Shown: piece after piece, positions 16,622-24,745 of the stretch
Numbering within the stretch: the first letter of the stretch is position 1
How the letters are laid out: every line of letters starts with the position of its first letter
From: G965250275 sp965250275
GTDB lineage: Bacteria; Pseudomonadota; Alphaproteobacteria; Rhodobacterales; Rhodobacteraceae
Assembly (NCBI GenBank): GCA_965250275.1
Contig: OZ252297.1
Coordinates: 4,464,001-4,528,000, forward strand
DNA length: 64,000 nucleotides
Reading direction: 5' to 3'
Translations under genes and position numbers: made by a program
Notes under the pieces: generated by a model
Databases searched by the model: none
What the model saw: only the letters and a program-made list of their open reading frames with translations
What the model was told of the DNA's origin: nothing

Positions 16622-18240
16622 GGGGCTTACTCCTTGGTCTGGTCATCACACTCGCCACTGCAACCTTTGCGCTGGCCCAGTCCGGCAGCACAGACTCGCA
16701 GACCGACGCGCGCAGTGATCCGGCCTTTTTGTCGACGGTCGTCGTCGATGGCGAGAACCTGTTTGTAGTTCGCGGATCCAGTGCGCTTCCAGCGGACAGG
16801 CGCGCCGAGCGCATCCGGTCGCGCATTATTGATGCGGCGGAACAGTCCGAAAGTCAGGTCATCAACATTACGATTCAGGACGGCGAGTTCGGCAAGGACA
16901 TTCTCGTTGATGGTCAGACGGTCACCGTCGCAACAGTGGCGGACGCCGAGTACGAACAGATGGAAATCGAGGTTCTGGCCAGCCTTCAGGCCGAAGCGAT
17001 CCGCACCGCCATTCGTCGATACCGCGCCAGCCGGTCACAGTCTGCCAGGGTTGGCAGCGCGATTTCCGCAGTGGCGTGGTCGGTCGGGTTTCTGGCTGTG
17101 ACCTTCGTGTTTTTCACGCGGCGCAGACGTCTTTCAGACTTTGTATCCCGGCAGGCAGAGAAGCGATTTGCCCAGGTTGAAGCGGCCACCAAGTCGATCC
17201 TGCAGCGTCGTGCGCTGGTCAGCCTGATCACCTTTGCTATGCAGATCCTGCTGTGGGCGATCTATCTGGTTCTGTTCTATTACTATTTGTCCTTCGTGTT
17301 ACTGTCCTTCGCAGAAACACGCCCGATTGCGGAAGTCCTCCTGCGCTATGTCAGCGACCCGCTGGTTGGCGCTTTGCAGGCAATGATCGGTTATCTGCCA
17401 AACCTCGTGATGCTTGTGATCATTGCGGTCATCGCCAGGTATCTGATCGAGGGCGTCAGGATATTCTTTGACAATGTGGAACAAGGTGTCTTCGAACTCA
17501 GCGACTTCGAGAAGCACTGGATCGGGCCCACTTTCTTTCTGACCCGCATCGTGATCATCCTGATCGCGCTGGTGTTCGCCTATCCCTACATTCCGGGATC
17601 GGAGTCCCGTGCGTTCCAGGGTCTGACCATTCTCGCCGGGATCATGGTGTCTCTGGGATCAAACACGGTGGTCTCCAACATGATGGCCGGTCTCTTTGTC
17701 ATCTATCGGCGCAGCACAAATGTCGGCGACCGTATTCAGATCGGCGACAAGATCGGCGACGTGGTCGAAATCAAACTGATGGAGACCGTCGTGAAGTCGG
17801 TCAAAAACGAAATGATAAGCATCCCGAACGCACAGCTTCTCAATTCAGAAGTGATCAACTACTCCCGCAAGATCGACGGGCGAGGACTGCTGGTCCACAC
17901 AACGGTAGGGATCGGGTACGAGGAGCCTCCGAAGAAAGTCACCGCGATGTTGATCGAGGCGGCGCATCGCACACCCAGCCTGAAGAAAAACCCCGCACCG
18001 TTCGTGCTGTGGACGCAATTGGCGGACTACGCCATCAACTACGAGATCAATGCCTTTACCTCACGCGGGTCCAACTTGCCCAAGATCATGTCGGATCTGC
18101 ACGAAAACATCGTTGACGTTTTCAACGAGAACGGCACGCAGATCATGACACCGTCTTACATCGCGGATCCGGACGTCCCCAAGATACCCGACGGTGAGTG
18201 GGACGGTCAGTTGGCGCGGGTTGTCAGCGAGGAAAAATAA
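16618..18240 (+). CDS. Mechanosensitive ion channel, MscS family (second of a pair)
   Basis: A 540-residue protein with signal peptide (ATFALAQSG), a periplasmic beta/alpha region of about 130 residues containing VVDGENLFVVRGSSALPAD, then five or more transmembrane helices (about 138-165, 200-240, 250-280, 305-330, 338-360) and the MscS beta domain NVGDRIQIGDKIGDVVEIKL. The vestibule ends NGTQIMTPSYIADPD, a motif shared with large plant-like MscS proteins. It starts with ATGA overlap on the previous channel, so the pair is cotranslated. Two unlike MscS subunits made together may form separate or mixed channels; the sequence does not decide. Confidence 0.9.
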   Translation: MRGLLLGLVITLATATFALAQSGSTDSQTDARSDPAFLSTVVVDGENLFVVRGSSALPADRRAERIRSRIIDAAEQSESQVINITIQDGEFGKDILVDGQTVTVATVADAEYEQMEIEVLASLQAEAIRTAIRRYRASRSQSARVGSAISAVAWSVGFLAVTFVFFTRRRRLSDFVSRQAEKRFAQVEAATKSILQRRALVSLITFAMQILLWAIYLVLFYYYLSFVLLSFAETRPIAEVLLRYVSDPLVGALQAMIGYLPNLVMLVIIAVIARYLIEGVRIFFDNVEQGVFELSDFEKHWIGPTFFLTRIVIILIALVFAYPYIPGSESRAFQGLTILAGIMVSLGSNTVVSNMMAGLFVIYRRSTNVGDRIQIGDKIGDVVEIKLMETVVKSVKNEMISIPNAQLLNSEVINYSRKIDGRGLLVHTTVGIGYEEPPKKVTAMLIEAAHRTPSLKKNPAPFVLWTQLADYAINYEINAFTSRGSNLPKIMSDLHENIVDVFNENGTQIMTPSYIADPDVPKIPDGEWDGQLARVVSEEK

Positions 18241-18257
18241 TAGCGAGCAGGCCAGCG

Positions 18258-20357
18258 CTACAGACCGAACTCCGAATAGGGCAGGAATCGAACCGGATCG
18301 CCGGGCTGAACATGCCGGGCGCCGTCTTCAAGCTCGACGAGCCCCTCGGCCCAACTCAGGCCACTGATCCGACCTGAGCCTTCGGACATGAAAACCTCGG
18401 CGCGCCCATCACGCATACGGCCGCGCAGGTACTCCCGCCGCCCGGGTTTCTTACGCTTTTCAAAGGCTGCAGGGACCATGAAGCCTTGGGGCTCCTGCCA
18501 GCCTGCGCCGGCGAGCAACCGGAGCGCGGGCCCGGCGAACACCAGCGTGCAAACCATCGCAGCCACCGGATTGCCCGGCAGACCAAAGACCGGCACCCCC
18601 TGCCACAGCCCCAGTGCAAGTGGACGACCGGGTTTGACCGCAATGCGCCATTGCTGCATTGCGCCTGCCTCTTGCAAGAGCGCTGAAACATGGTCCTCGT
18701 CTCCGGCCGATGCGCCGCCGCTGGTCAGGATGACATCCGCCTGTTCTGCAGCGGCATCCAAGCGCGTGCGCAGCGCCGCCCTGTCATCTGCGACGCGGCC
18801 CAAATCGACCGGCGTGAACCCAAATCGTTCAATGATGTCGAGCAGCATTGGACGGTTCGCATCGTGAATCTTACCATCCGGGGCCAGCTGCCCAGGCTCG
18901 ACCAACTCGTCACCGGTCGACAAAACCGCAACCCTGAGTGACGCGCGCACCGCGACCTGTGCAATGCCAGCTGCGGACATCAGCGCCAGATCGGCAGAAG
19001 TGATGCACCGGCCAGCTGACAGGATCGTATCACCGCGTCCGAAGTCCTCACCGGCCGCACGCGTGTTCGCACCTTGTTTCAGAGGACCGCGCAGAGCAAT
19101 CCGACCTGTTCCGACCGTGACGTCTTCTTCAAGGACGACGGTGTCCACGTCTTCGGGCAATGCCGCCCCAGTCAGAACCCGAATGGCATGACCCGGCAAA
19201 ACGCGGCCTTGATAGCGCTCCCCAGCCGCCGCGCGCCCTTCGACAAGTGGGAGAATGTGCTCTCCTTCCGGCAATCCGCCAGAGAAGCCATACCCATCGA
19301 CGGCGGTGTTCGGATGCGGCGGGTTGGCGCATCGCGCTATGACATCCCGCGCAAGAATGCGGCGTGACGCCTGCGAGAGTGGTGCAGTCTCGACCTGTGT
19401 CACCGGTTGCAGCCGCGATTTCAACAGATTGAGGGCCTCGTCGACCGGCGTCCAGTCCACGCCCGCCGGCAGCGCAAAACAGTCGTTGCGCAGCTTTGGA
19501 GGTGACAGCGCAAGAGCCGCTTCGGCCAACTCGTTCTCAAAACCGATGCCAAAGATCCAGCCCTCCTCGGGAGCAGAAATATCCAACATCTCCCCTAATC
19601 TGGCAGGCGCCAGTTCCGCCAGGGCACGGGCCAGCACACGGACCTGTGCGGCATCTTTGATCTCTTCGGGGCCGGTTTCCGACGCAACCGTTGGCGCAAT
19701 CAGCGATGGCCAGAGTTCAACCAAAGCGACTGGGCGATCCAGTGTTTCGAAGGGCCAAACGGCAACTTGCTCTGCGAACCTCTGACGTATGCGAGACAGC
19801 ACGGGGAGCCCCATAAACACCTGTCCGCCCACGGCACCGGCGCCCGCCATTTGCCAGCATGTGAACGCGCCTGAGGCGTGCTCTTCGGCGTCCCGACGCG
19901 CGGCAAAGGGGTTCTGGTATCCGGATTTGGTTCTTGGCAGACCGTCGATGTCGCGCTTCAGCCCATTTGCCCAAAACGGACCTTGCCCGCCAAAGTACCG
20001 GTTGATTTCACCGGCGATATCAAACCGGTTGTTGGCGCTCGGGTCGTCTTCGATGCGGGCCTCGAACCAGGACCAGAGCGCGAAGGGATCGCTTGACCCT
20101 GTGAGGGCTTGCGCGAAGCCCTTCGGGTATCCAAAGGGAAAATCAAAGCCTAGCAAGGTCCGCCGCCCGGCGGCGAGTTCGGTTTCGATCAACGCGTTCA
20201 GCCATTTTTCGGCAACCGTTCGATTACGAAGGTAGACCGGCGCTTCTTGCACCCCGTCGCGGATGGCGCAGACCCAGATCGCATCCGCGGTCGCCGCGGC
20301 GCCGCGGTCATTGCCGCCGGACCAATCCACAACTGCGAATGTCTGGAACGCCGTCAC
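18258..20357 (-). CDS. Molybdopterin molybdotransferase MoeA with extra N-terminal domain
   Basis: A 699-residue two-domain protein. Residues about 310-699 are a full MoeA: VDGYGFSG, VLSTGDELVEPGQLAPDGK, ILTSGGASAGDEDHVS, VKPGRPLALG and GLPGNPVAAMV. MoeA inserts molybdate into adenylylated molybdopterin. Residues 1-300 form a separate domain with VVDWSGG near 8, GFDFPFGYPKG near 69, NNRFDIAGEINRYFG, VELWPSL and KDAAQVRVLA; the spaced acidic residues recall RNase H-fold DUF429-like proteins, sometimes annotated CbiG-like. That domain's role is unknown. The start overlaps mobB (ATGA), and gene order is fdhD-mobA-mobB-moeA. Confidence 0.85.
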   Translation of the reverse strand: MTAFQTFAVVDWSGGNDRGAAATADAIWVCAIRDGVQEAPVYLRNRTVAEKWLNALIETELAAGRRTLLGFDFPFGYPKGFAQALTGSSDPFALWSWFEARIEDDPSANNRFDIAGEINRYFGGQGPFWANGLKRDIDGLPRTKSGYQNPFAARRDAEEHASGAFTCWQMAGAGAVGGQVFMGLPVLSRIRQRFAEQVAVWPFETLDRPVALVELWPSLIAPTVASETGPEEIKDAAQVRVLARALAELAPARLGEMLDISAPEEGWIFGIGFENELAEAALALSPPKLRNDCFALPAGVDWTPVDEALNLLKSRLQPVTQVETAPLSQASRRILARDVIARCANPPHPNTAVDGYGFSGGLPEGEHILPLVEGRAAAGERYQGRVLPGHAIRVLTGAALPEDVDTVVLEEDVTVGTGRIALRGPLKQGANTRAAGEDFGRGDTILSAGRCITSADLALMSAAGIAQVAVRASLRVAVLSTGDELVEPGQLAPDGKIHDANRPMLLDIIERFGFTPVDLGRVADDRAALRTRLDAAAEQADVILTSGGASAGDEDHVSALLQEAGAMQQWRIAVKPGRPLALGLWQGVPVFGLPGNPVAAMVCTLVFAGPALRLLAGAGWQEPQGFMVPAAFEKRKKPGRREYLRGRMRDGRAEVFMSEGSGRISGLSWAEGLVELEDGARHVQPGDPVRFLPYSEFGL

Positions 20358-20845
20358 AAACCAACCTCTTGCAGGATGAAGTCCGCAACGCCTTTGGTAT
20401 CGTTCAGGCCGAAAACCGGTCTGTCCAGCGCCAGAGGGACGTCGCTCGCAACCGCGCGGATTGACGGATCGTCAGGGGCAATCAGCGGATTGCCCGTTTC
20501 CGCACGATGCGCCTCGACCTTTGGGTGGTTGTCGCGCTTGTATCCCTCGACCAACACCAGATCGACCGGAGCCAGACGCACCAGCAAATCCTCCAACCTT
20601 GGTTCGTCTTCGCCTCTGAGTTCGTGCATCAGCGCAAACCGGTTCCGCGACGACAACAGCACTTCGGTCGCGCCCGCCTGCCGGTGACGATGGCTGTCCT
20701 TACCTTCATGATCGACATCGAATGTGTGATGGGCGTGTTTGACAGTCGAGACAGAGAATCCGCGCCCCGTGATCTCTGTCACCAGCCGTTCCATCAACCC
20801 GGTCTTGCCCGCGTTTTTCCAGCCCACAACGCCATAGAGCCTCAT
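20354..20845 (-). CDS. mobB: Molybdopterin-guanine dinucleotide biosynthesis protein B
   Basis: A 163-residue GTP-binding P-loop protein that assists MobA in attaching GMP to molybdenum cofactor. The Walker A is GWKNAGKTGL (8-17), followed by STVKHAHHTFDVDHEGKDSH and the RQAGATEV stretch, all characteristic of MobB. ATGA overlaps occur at both ends: its start (20845) overlaps the mobA stop and its stop overlaps the moeA start. Confidence 0.95.
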   Translation of the reverse strand: MRLYGVVGWKNAGKTGLMERLVTEITGRGFSVSTVKHAHHTFDVDHEGKDSHRHRQAGATEVLLSSRNRFALMHELRGEDEPRLEDLLVRLAPVDLVLVEGYKRDNHPKVEAHRAETGNPLIAPDDPSIRAVASDVPLALDRPVFGLNDTKGVADFILQEVGL

Positions 20846-21462
20846 GTCGTTTGCTCCAAAACTTCCTCCGCTGTCGCAAGATCGTCAGGGGTGTTTACAT
20901 TGAAGAACGGGTCGACCCTGTCGAAGTCAAAGACGGCCTCGCGCCCATCGTATTTGTCCGTCCAGATGACAACCTTGCGCAAACCGTCTTGAAGGGCCAC
21001 CCGAAGATCCTCTCGCAGCGCTACAGGCCAAAGACCAAATGTCGGATGCCGCACTTGCCGGCCCGAGGGGTCTGGCGTGGCAGCCAGCACCAATGGGTTG
21101 GTCATGCCTTCGGCCTCCAGCAACAGCCGGGGCACAAGATCGCACGGGAAGAAGGGCGTGTCAGCCGCCGCAGTCACGATCGCCTCAGCGCCCTGATCAG
21201 CGGCCCAGTCAAGACCGGCCAGAACTCCTGCCAAAGGGCCAACAAACCCGGAAATGCTGTCCGCCAGAACCGGGAGGCCATAATCCGCAAACCGCGCCGG
21301 ATCTCCGTTGGCGTTGAGTGCAAGTCCCGCAACCTGTGGCTCAAGCCGTTCGATCACATGGGCAAGCAGCGGCTTGCCAGACAGTGGAAGCAATCCTTTG
21401 TCTCCGCCGCCCATCCGACGGGCAAGCCCACCGGCGAGGATCACGCCCAATGGTTGGTTCAC
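20842..21462 (-). CDS. mobA: Molybdenum cofactor guanylyltransferase
   Basis: A 206-residue nucleotidyltransferase that joins GMP to Mo-molybdopterin, giving the MGD cofactor used by formate dehydrogenase and other DMSO-reductase-family enzymes. The N-terminal signature GVILAGGLARRMGGGDKGLL (6-25) binds GTP; the metal-binding acid lies in TAAADTPFFP (about 96-105), and FFNVNTPDDL near 187 is the usual C-terminal motif. It overlaps both fdhD and mobB by four bases. Confidence 0.95.
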   Translation of the reverse strand: MNQPLGVILAGGLARRMGGGDKGLLPLSGKPLLAHVIERLEPQVAGLALNANGDPARFADYGLPVLADSISGFVGPLAGVLAGLDWAADQGAEAIVTAAADTPFFPCDLVPRLLLEAEGMTNPLVLAATPDPSGRQVRHPTFGLWPVALREDLRVALQDGLRKVVIWTDKYDGREAVFDFDRVDPFFNVNTPDDLATAEEVLEQTT

Positions 21463-22343
21463 GCGTCAGCCCCTTTGCGACGATGCTTTGCGGATTCGGA
21501 TGCGACGCTGGCGGGGTCCGCGTCGCGGATCAACCGATCCTCACCGCTGAGGCACACAAACCTTTGTCCGCGCATACGCCCAATAAGGGTCAATCCGACC
21601 TCTCTGGCGATTTCGACGCCCCAGGCTGTGAACCCAGATCGCGACGCAAGGGCGGGAATTCCCATCATGGCCGTCTTTATCACCATCTCGGATGTCAAAC
21701 GCCCGGTGGTATAGAGCAGCTTGTCGTCGGCGGGCACGTTGTGATGCAGCATCCAGCCTGCAATCTTGTCCACGGCGTTGTGCCGTCCAACATCTTCCAT
21801 GTAGACGAGCGGTCGATCCTGTTGACACAACACAGTTCCATGGATCGCACCGGCCTCCAGATAAAGCGAAGGTGTGCGGTTGATCCGCGCGGCCAACCCG
21901 TAAAGCCAAGAGGTTCGGATGGGAGTGGCTGGCAATTGCACGTCCTCCAGCCCTTCCATCATATCGCCAAACACGGTCCCGACAGCGCACCCGCTGGTGC
22001 GCGTCTTTTTCTTCAGCTTGTCCTCGTAACTTGTCTCACGGGCCGTGCGAACGATCACGGTTTCGAGCTCTTCGTCATACTCAACGCCGGTGACAACATC
22101 ATCTGCCAGAAGCATTCCCTGATTGCGCAAAAACCCCAGTGCGAGATAGTCGGGATAGTCCCCGATGGTCATAGCCGTTACGATTTCCTGGCTGTTCAGG
22201 AAAATCGTTAATGGGCGTTCTTCGACCACGGAAATCTCGGAAACTGCACCGGTCTGATCTGTTCCGCTTACCATTCGGGTGAGACGTGGTACGGACGGAT
22301 CTGGCGCAATGATGAAATCCGTCGAGTCCTCTGCTTTGGCCAA
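21459..22343 (-). CDS. fdhD: Formate dehydrogenase accessory sulfurtransferase FdhD
   Basis: A 294-residue FdhD, which transfers sulfur from a cysteine desulfurase to the molybdenum of formate dehydrogenase. Recognisable parts are ERPLTIFLNSQEIVTAMTIG, GFLRNQGML, VYMEDVGRHNAVDKIAGW and TTGRLTSEMVIKTAMMGIP. The CxxC motif expected near the middle reads SGCAVGTVFG: C119 is kept but the second cysteine is glycine (G122). I chose TTG 22343 because GGAGGG lies seven bases before it; a TTG six bases upstream is too close to the ribosome site. First gene of the fdhD-mobA-mobB-moeA operon. No formate dehydrogenase subunits lie in the window. Confidence 0.92.
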   Translation of the reverse strand: MAKAEDSTDFIIAPDPSVPRLTRMVSGTDQTGAVSEISVVEERPLTIFLNSQEIVTAMTIGDYPDYLALGFLRNQGMLLADDVVTGVEYDEELETVIVRTARETSYEDKLKKKTRTSGCAVGTVFGDMMEGLEDVQLPATPIRTSWLYGLAARINRTPSLYLEAGAIHGTVLCQQDRPLVYMEDVGRHNAVDKIAGWMLHHNVPADDKLLYTTGRLTSEMVIKTAMMGIPALASRSGFTAWGVEIAREVGLTLIGRMRGQRFVCLSGEDRLIRDADPASVASESAKHRRKGADA

Positions 22344-22398
22344 TTGCAACCCTCCCCGATGATCGCTAGTGCGAGCGGGGACACTCTAGGGGGAAGCC

Positions 22399-23115
22399 AT
22401 GCGACCCACCACCGCGAAATCGCATTTCTGGCGTGGCTGTCTCGACGCCGCTCCGATCATTCTGGTCGCCACACCGTTTGGGATGCTCTTTGGCGTGCTC
22501 GCGACCGAGGCCGGCCTGAGCATCTTCGAAACGATGACGTTCACGATCACGGTCTTTGCTGGTGGCGCCCAATTCACGGCGCTCCAGCTGCTGCAAGAGA
22601 ACGCGCCCACCTTCATTATCATCGCGTCGGCACTGGCGGTAAACTTGCGGCTGGCAATGTACTCCGCGGCTCTGACACCCTATCTGGGATCCGCGCCATT
22701 GTGGCAACGCGCCATTGCGGCCTTTTTCACAGTTGATCAGTCCTACGCGCTGTCCGTCGTAAAGTTCGAGCAGGAACCGAAACTGACGCTCTCACAACGC
22801 ATGGCCTATTTCGCAGGCACAAACGCGCCCGTGGTGCCGACATGGTGCGGCGGGTCACTGCTGGGGGCGATGTTGGGCGAACGTATCCCTTCTGAGCTGC
22901 CCTTGGACTTCATCCTGCCGATTGCGTTCCTGTCGATCATCGCACCTGCGATGCGGACCCTGCCGCATGTGATCGCGGCACTGGCGGCCATCGCATTTGC
23001 ATTGGCTTCGGCCGGACTACCCTACAACCTTGGCCTGCTGGTCGGAAGTTTGGCCGGAATGCTGGCCGGCGCGCGGGCCGAGGTATTTATCGCCCGAAGG
23101 GTAGGCCCGCAATGA
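22399..23115 (+). CDS. AzlC-family transporter subunit (branched-chain amino acid export type)
   Basis: A 238-residue membrane protein with about six to eight hydrophobic segments. The family-typical stretches are ATPFGMLFGVLATEAGLS, TVFAGGAQFTALQLL, and NLRLAMYSAAL followed by FTVDQSYALS. AzlC/AzlD (YgaZ/YgaH) pairs export branched-chain amino acids or methionine; the substrate here is not known. AGGGGGA precedes ATG 22399. The stop overlaps the AzlD-like gene (ATGA), supporting a two-subunit exporter. It is divergent from fdhD with 55 bases between starts. Confidence 0.9.
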   Translation: MRPTTAKSHFWRGCLDAAPIILVATPFGMLFGVLATEAGLSIFETMTFTITVFAGGAQFTALQLLQENAPTFIIIASALAVNLRLAMYSAALTPYLGSAPLWQRAIAAFFTVDQSYALSVVKFEQEPKLTLSQRMAYFAGTNAPVVPTWCGGSLLGAMLGERIPSELPLDFILPIAFLSIIAPAMRTLPHVIAALAAIAFALASAGLPYNLGLLVGSLAGMLAGARAEVFIARRVGPQ

Positions 23116-23444
23116 CCGAACCGGACAACCTGCAAATCTGGACGATTATCGTCGCCACTGCGATTGGCAGCTATGCGTTGCGTTTTTTGTTTCTGGGTTT
23201 TGTGGGAGACCGCCCGATGCCCGAGTGGATGCTGCGGCATCTGCGGTATTCAGCGGTTGCAATCCTGCCGGCGCTGGTGGCCCCGCTTGTGGTCTGGCCC
23301 GACGCGACGGGCGGGGAACTTGACCCGCCACGCCTGACTGCAGCGGTTGTGACACTTGTGGTTGGTTTGTGGTTCAAGAACGTTCTGGCGGCACTGCTGT
23401 CCGGTGCCGGTACGCTTTACCTGATGCTATCCTTGTTCAGCTAG
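23112..23444 (+). CDS. AzlD-domain small membrane subunit
   Basis: A 110-residue protein with four predicted transmembrane helices and the AzlD-type signature ATAIGSYALRFLFL followed by AVAILPALVAPLVV. It is the small partner of the AzlC-like protein directly upstream, with ATGA overlap. Its 3' end overlaps the convergent lipoprotein gene by 18 bases, so neither gene can have a separate terminator between them. Confidence 0.88.
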   Translation: MTEPDNLQIWTIIVATAIGSYALRFLFLGFVGDRPMPEWMLRHLRYSAVAILPALVAPLVVWPDATGGELDPPRLTAAVVTLVVGLWFKNVLAALLSGAGTLYLMLSLFS

Positions 23445-24044
23445 CAAAGCGGCGTTTCCTTCAGCCAGTGCTTTCTGAAGGTCGGGGCTGTCCTGTTCGT
23501 AGTACCGATCCGTACGCACGCCGGGCAAGCGCCCGAAGTTCTCGGCCAAAGCGTTTGGATAGAGCGTGTTATCGATGCTCTGGAATCCGGGGATCTGCCG
23601 CAACAGCGCTGAGGTGGCGCTTGCGCAAAAAACCTGCGCCACCGGTCCCGCCTGTTTTGCGAGTTCATAGGCAAGCTGAGCCTGCTCTGGGGTCACGTCG
23701 ATGGTTTGTCTCAAGACATGGTACGAACTGCGCGCGTGCGCACTGCGGTATGCCTGCTCGACGCGAGGCGTGATACCATAGAGCAGGTCGTTACGCTCCG
23801 GCACAATGTCCAGATAGAACGACCCTGCGGGATCAAACATAACGCGTTCAGATGCATTGATAAGCAGCGCGGTATGCCCGCCCGATCCGCTGCGATTGTT
23901 CACAATCGTGTAGAGCGTCAGACTTGGCGGCCCGGGCTGGCGATAGGATACTGCCGCAATGCTTGCATCATCAGAAAAGCTCTGCTGAGCAGCGCAGGAT
24001 GCAAGCGTCGACAGGAACGCAAGCAAAACAACCAGACGCAACAC
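23427..24044 (-). CDS. Lipoprotein with possible permuted papain-like (YiiX/NlpC-type) fold
   Basis: A 205-residue protein with lipobox LASC (lipidated C17). The mature part has SGSGGHTALLINASERVMFD with H57 and, later, AQVFCASATSALLRQIPGF with C140. His before Cys, in these settings, resembles circularly permuted NlpC/P60 or YiiX-type hydrolases, which cleave amide or ester bonds; this is inference from motif order only. The intervening region contains an acidic DLLYGITPRVEQAYR stretch. It overlaps the azlD-like tail by 18 bases and is followed upstream on the same strand by cox subunit IV. Confidence 0.65.
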   Translation of the reverse strand: MLRLVVLLAFLSTLASCAAQQSFSDDASIAAVSYRQPGPPSLTLYTIVNNRSGSGGHTALLINASERVMFDPAGSFYLDIVPERNDLLYGITPRVEQAYRSAHARSSYHVLRQTIDVTPEQAQLAYELAKQAGPVAQVFCASATSALLRQIPGFQSIDNTLYPNALAENFGRLPGVRTDRYYEQDSPDLQKALAEGNAALLAEQG

Positions 24045-24059
24045 CGTCCCGCGTCCCGG

Positions 24060-24194
24060 TCAGGTGATAAAAATCGCCATCAGGACAAGCAGCACCAGCA
24101 AAACGATGACTGTCCATTTGGTCCAGCCCATGAATTTGCCGAAGGTTTCGTGATGATGTTCGACATCCATTTCGCCGTGTTTGTGCTCTGACAT
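24060..24194 (-). CDS. aa3-type cytochrome c oxidase subunit IV
   Basis: A 44-residue protein: a His-rich polar N-terminus (MSEHKHGEMDVEHHHETFGK), the conserved FxGWTKW-like turn, and one transmembrane helix (WTVIVLLVLLVLMAIFIT). This is the pattern of the small bacterial aa3 oxidase subunit IV (COX4_pro_2) found in Rhodobacter and Paracoccus. It is non-essential for activity in model species by the literature. GGGA lies eight bases upstream of ATG 24194. The main oxidase genes are not in this window. Confidence 0.85.
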   Translation of the reverse strand: MSEHKHGEMDVEHHHETFGKFMGWTKWTVIVLLVLLVLMAIFIT

Positions 24195-24292
24195 TTGCAG
24201 TTCCCGTACACTCAGATTGCATCGCTGGATAGCGGATAAGCAGGCCACTGTCACGCCGTCATTCCGGCGCAACGCCCGCGACATGATGTCGG

Positions 24293-24745
24293 TCAGGCTT
24301 CGGCCAGATCGGCGGCCAGCCGGAACCCGATCCGGTTGGGTTTCTCAGCCCCGGACTGTTTCGGTAAAGCCCGCAGCATGACACTCAACTGGCTAACATG
24401 CTGAATTAATTGGGTTTTTGCGCCAACCATATCGCTTCCGTAGAAGGTCAGGATGTCAGGGTCAAAGTACCCCATACCTTCAATGCGCAAAACGCCCGCG
24501 TCTCCGCCGGTAAACCCGATGGCCACTTCGTGTTCAGCGTCGAGTTGCTCTTCGAAGTTGCGAATGTAGAGGATCAGGCGCTCATAGGCCCACCGCGCCG
24601 GACTCTTGTTGGGCGCAGCTTCCTGCAGGCCCTCGGGCAGTCCATCGAGTCGCGATTCCGTGTCAGGGTTGCAATGCACCTCGTGCACCCGCGGAATCGC
24701 GTTGGCTTCTCCCACTTCTGCAGCGGTCTTAATCGTGTCGTCCAT
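24293..24745 (-). CDS. Conserved hypothetical protein (DUF6173-like)
   Basis: A 150-residue soluble protein, acidic at the N-terminus, with a core WAYERLILYIRNFEEQLDAE, then VAIGFTGGDAGVLRIEGMGYFDPDILTFYG and QLIQHVSQLSVMLRAL. I recall this as the Rhodobacterales family labelled DUF6173; no function is known. ATG 24745 has AAGGA eight bases upstream, and the start lies 17 bases inside the 3' end of the metallo-hydrolase gene, so the two are cotranscribed. A longer reading to 24778 has no ribosome site. Confidence 0.7.
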   Translation of the reverse strand: MDDTIKTAAEVGEANAIPRVHEVHCNPDTESRLDGLPEGLQEAAPNKSPARWAYERLILYIRNFEEQLDAEHEVAIGFTGGDAGVLRIEGMGYFDPDILTFYGSDMVGAKTQLIQHVSQLSVMLRALPKQSGAEKPNRIGFRLAADLAEA

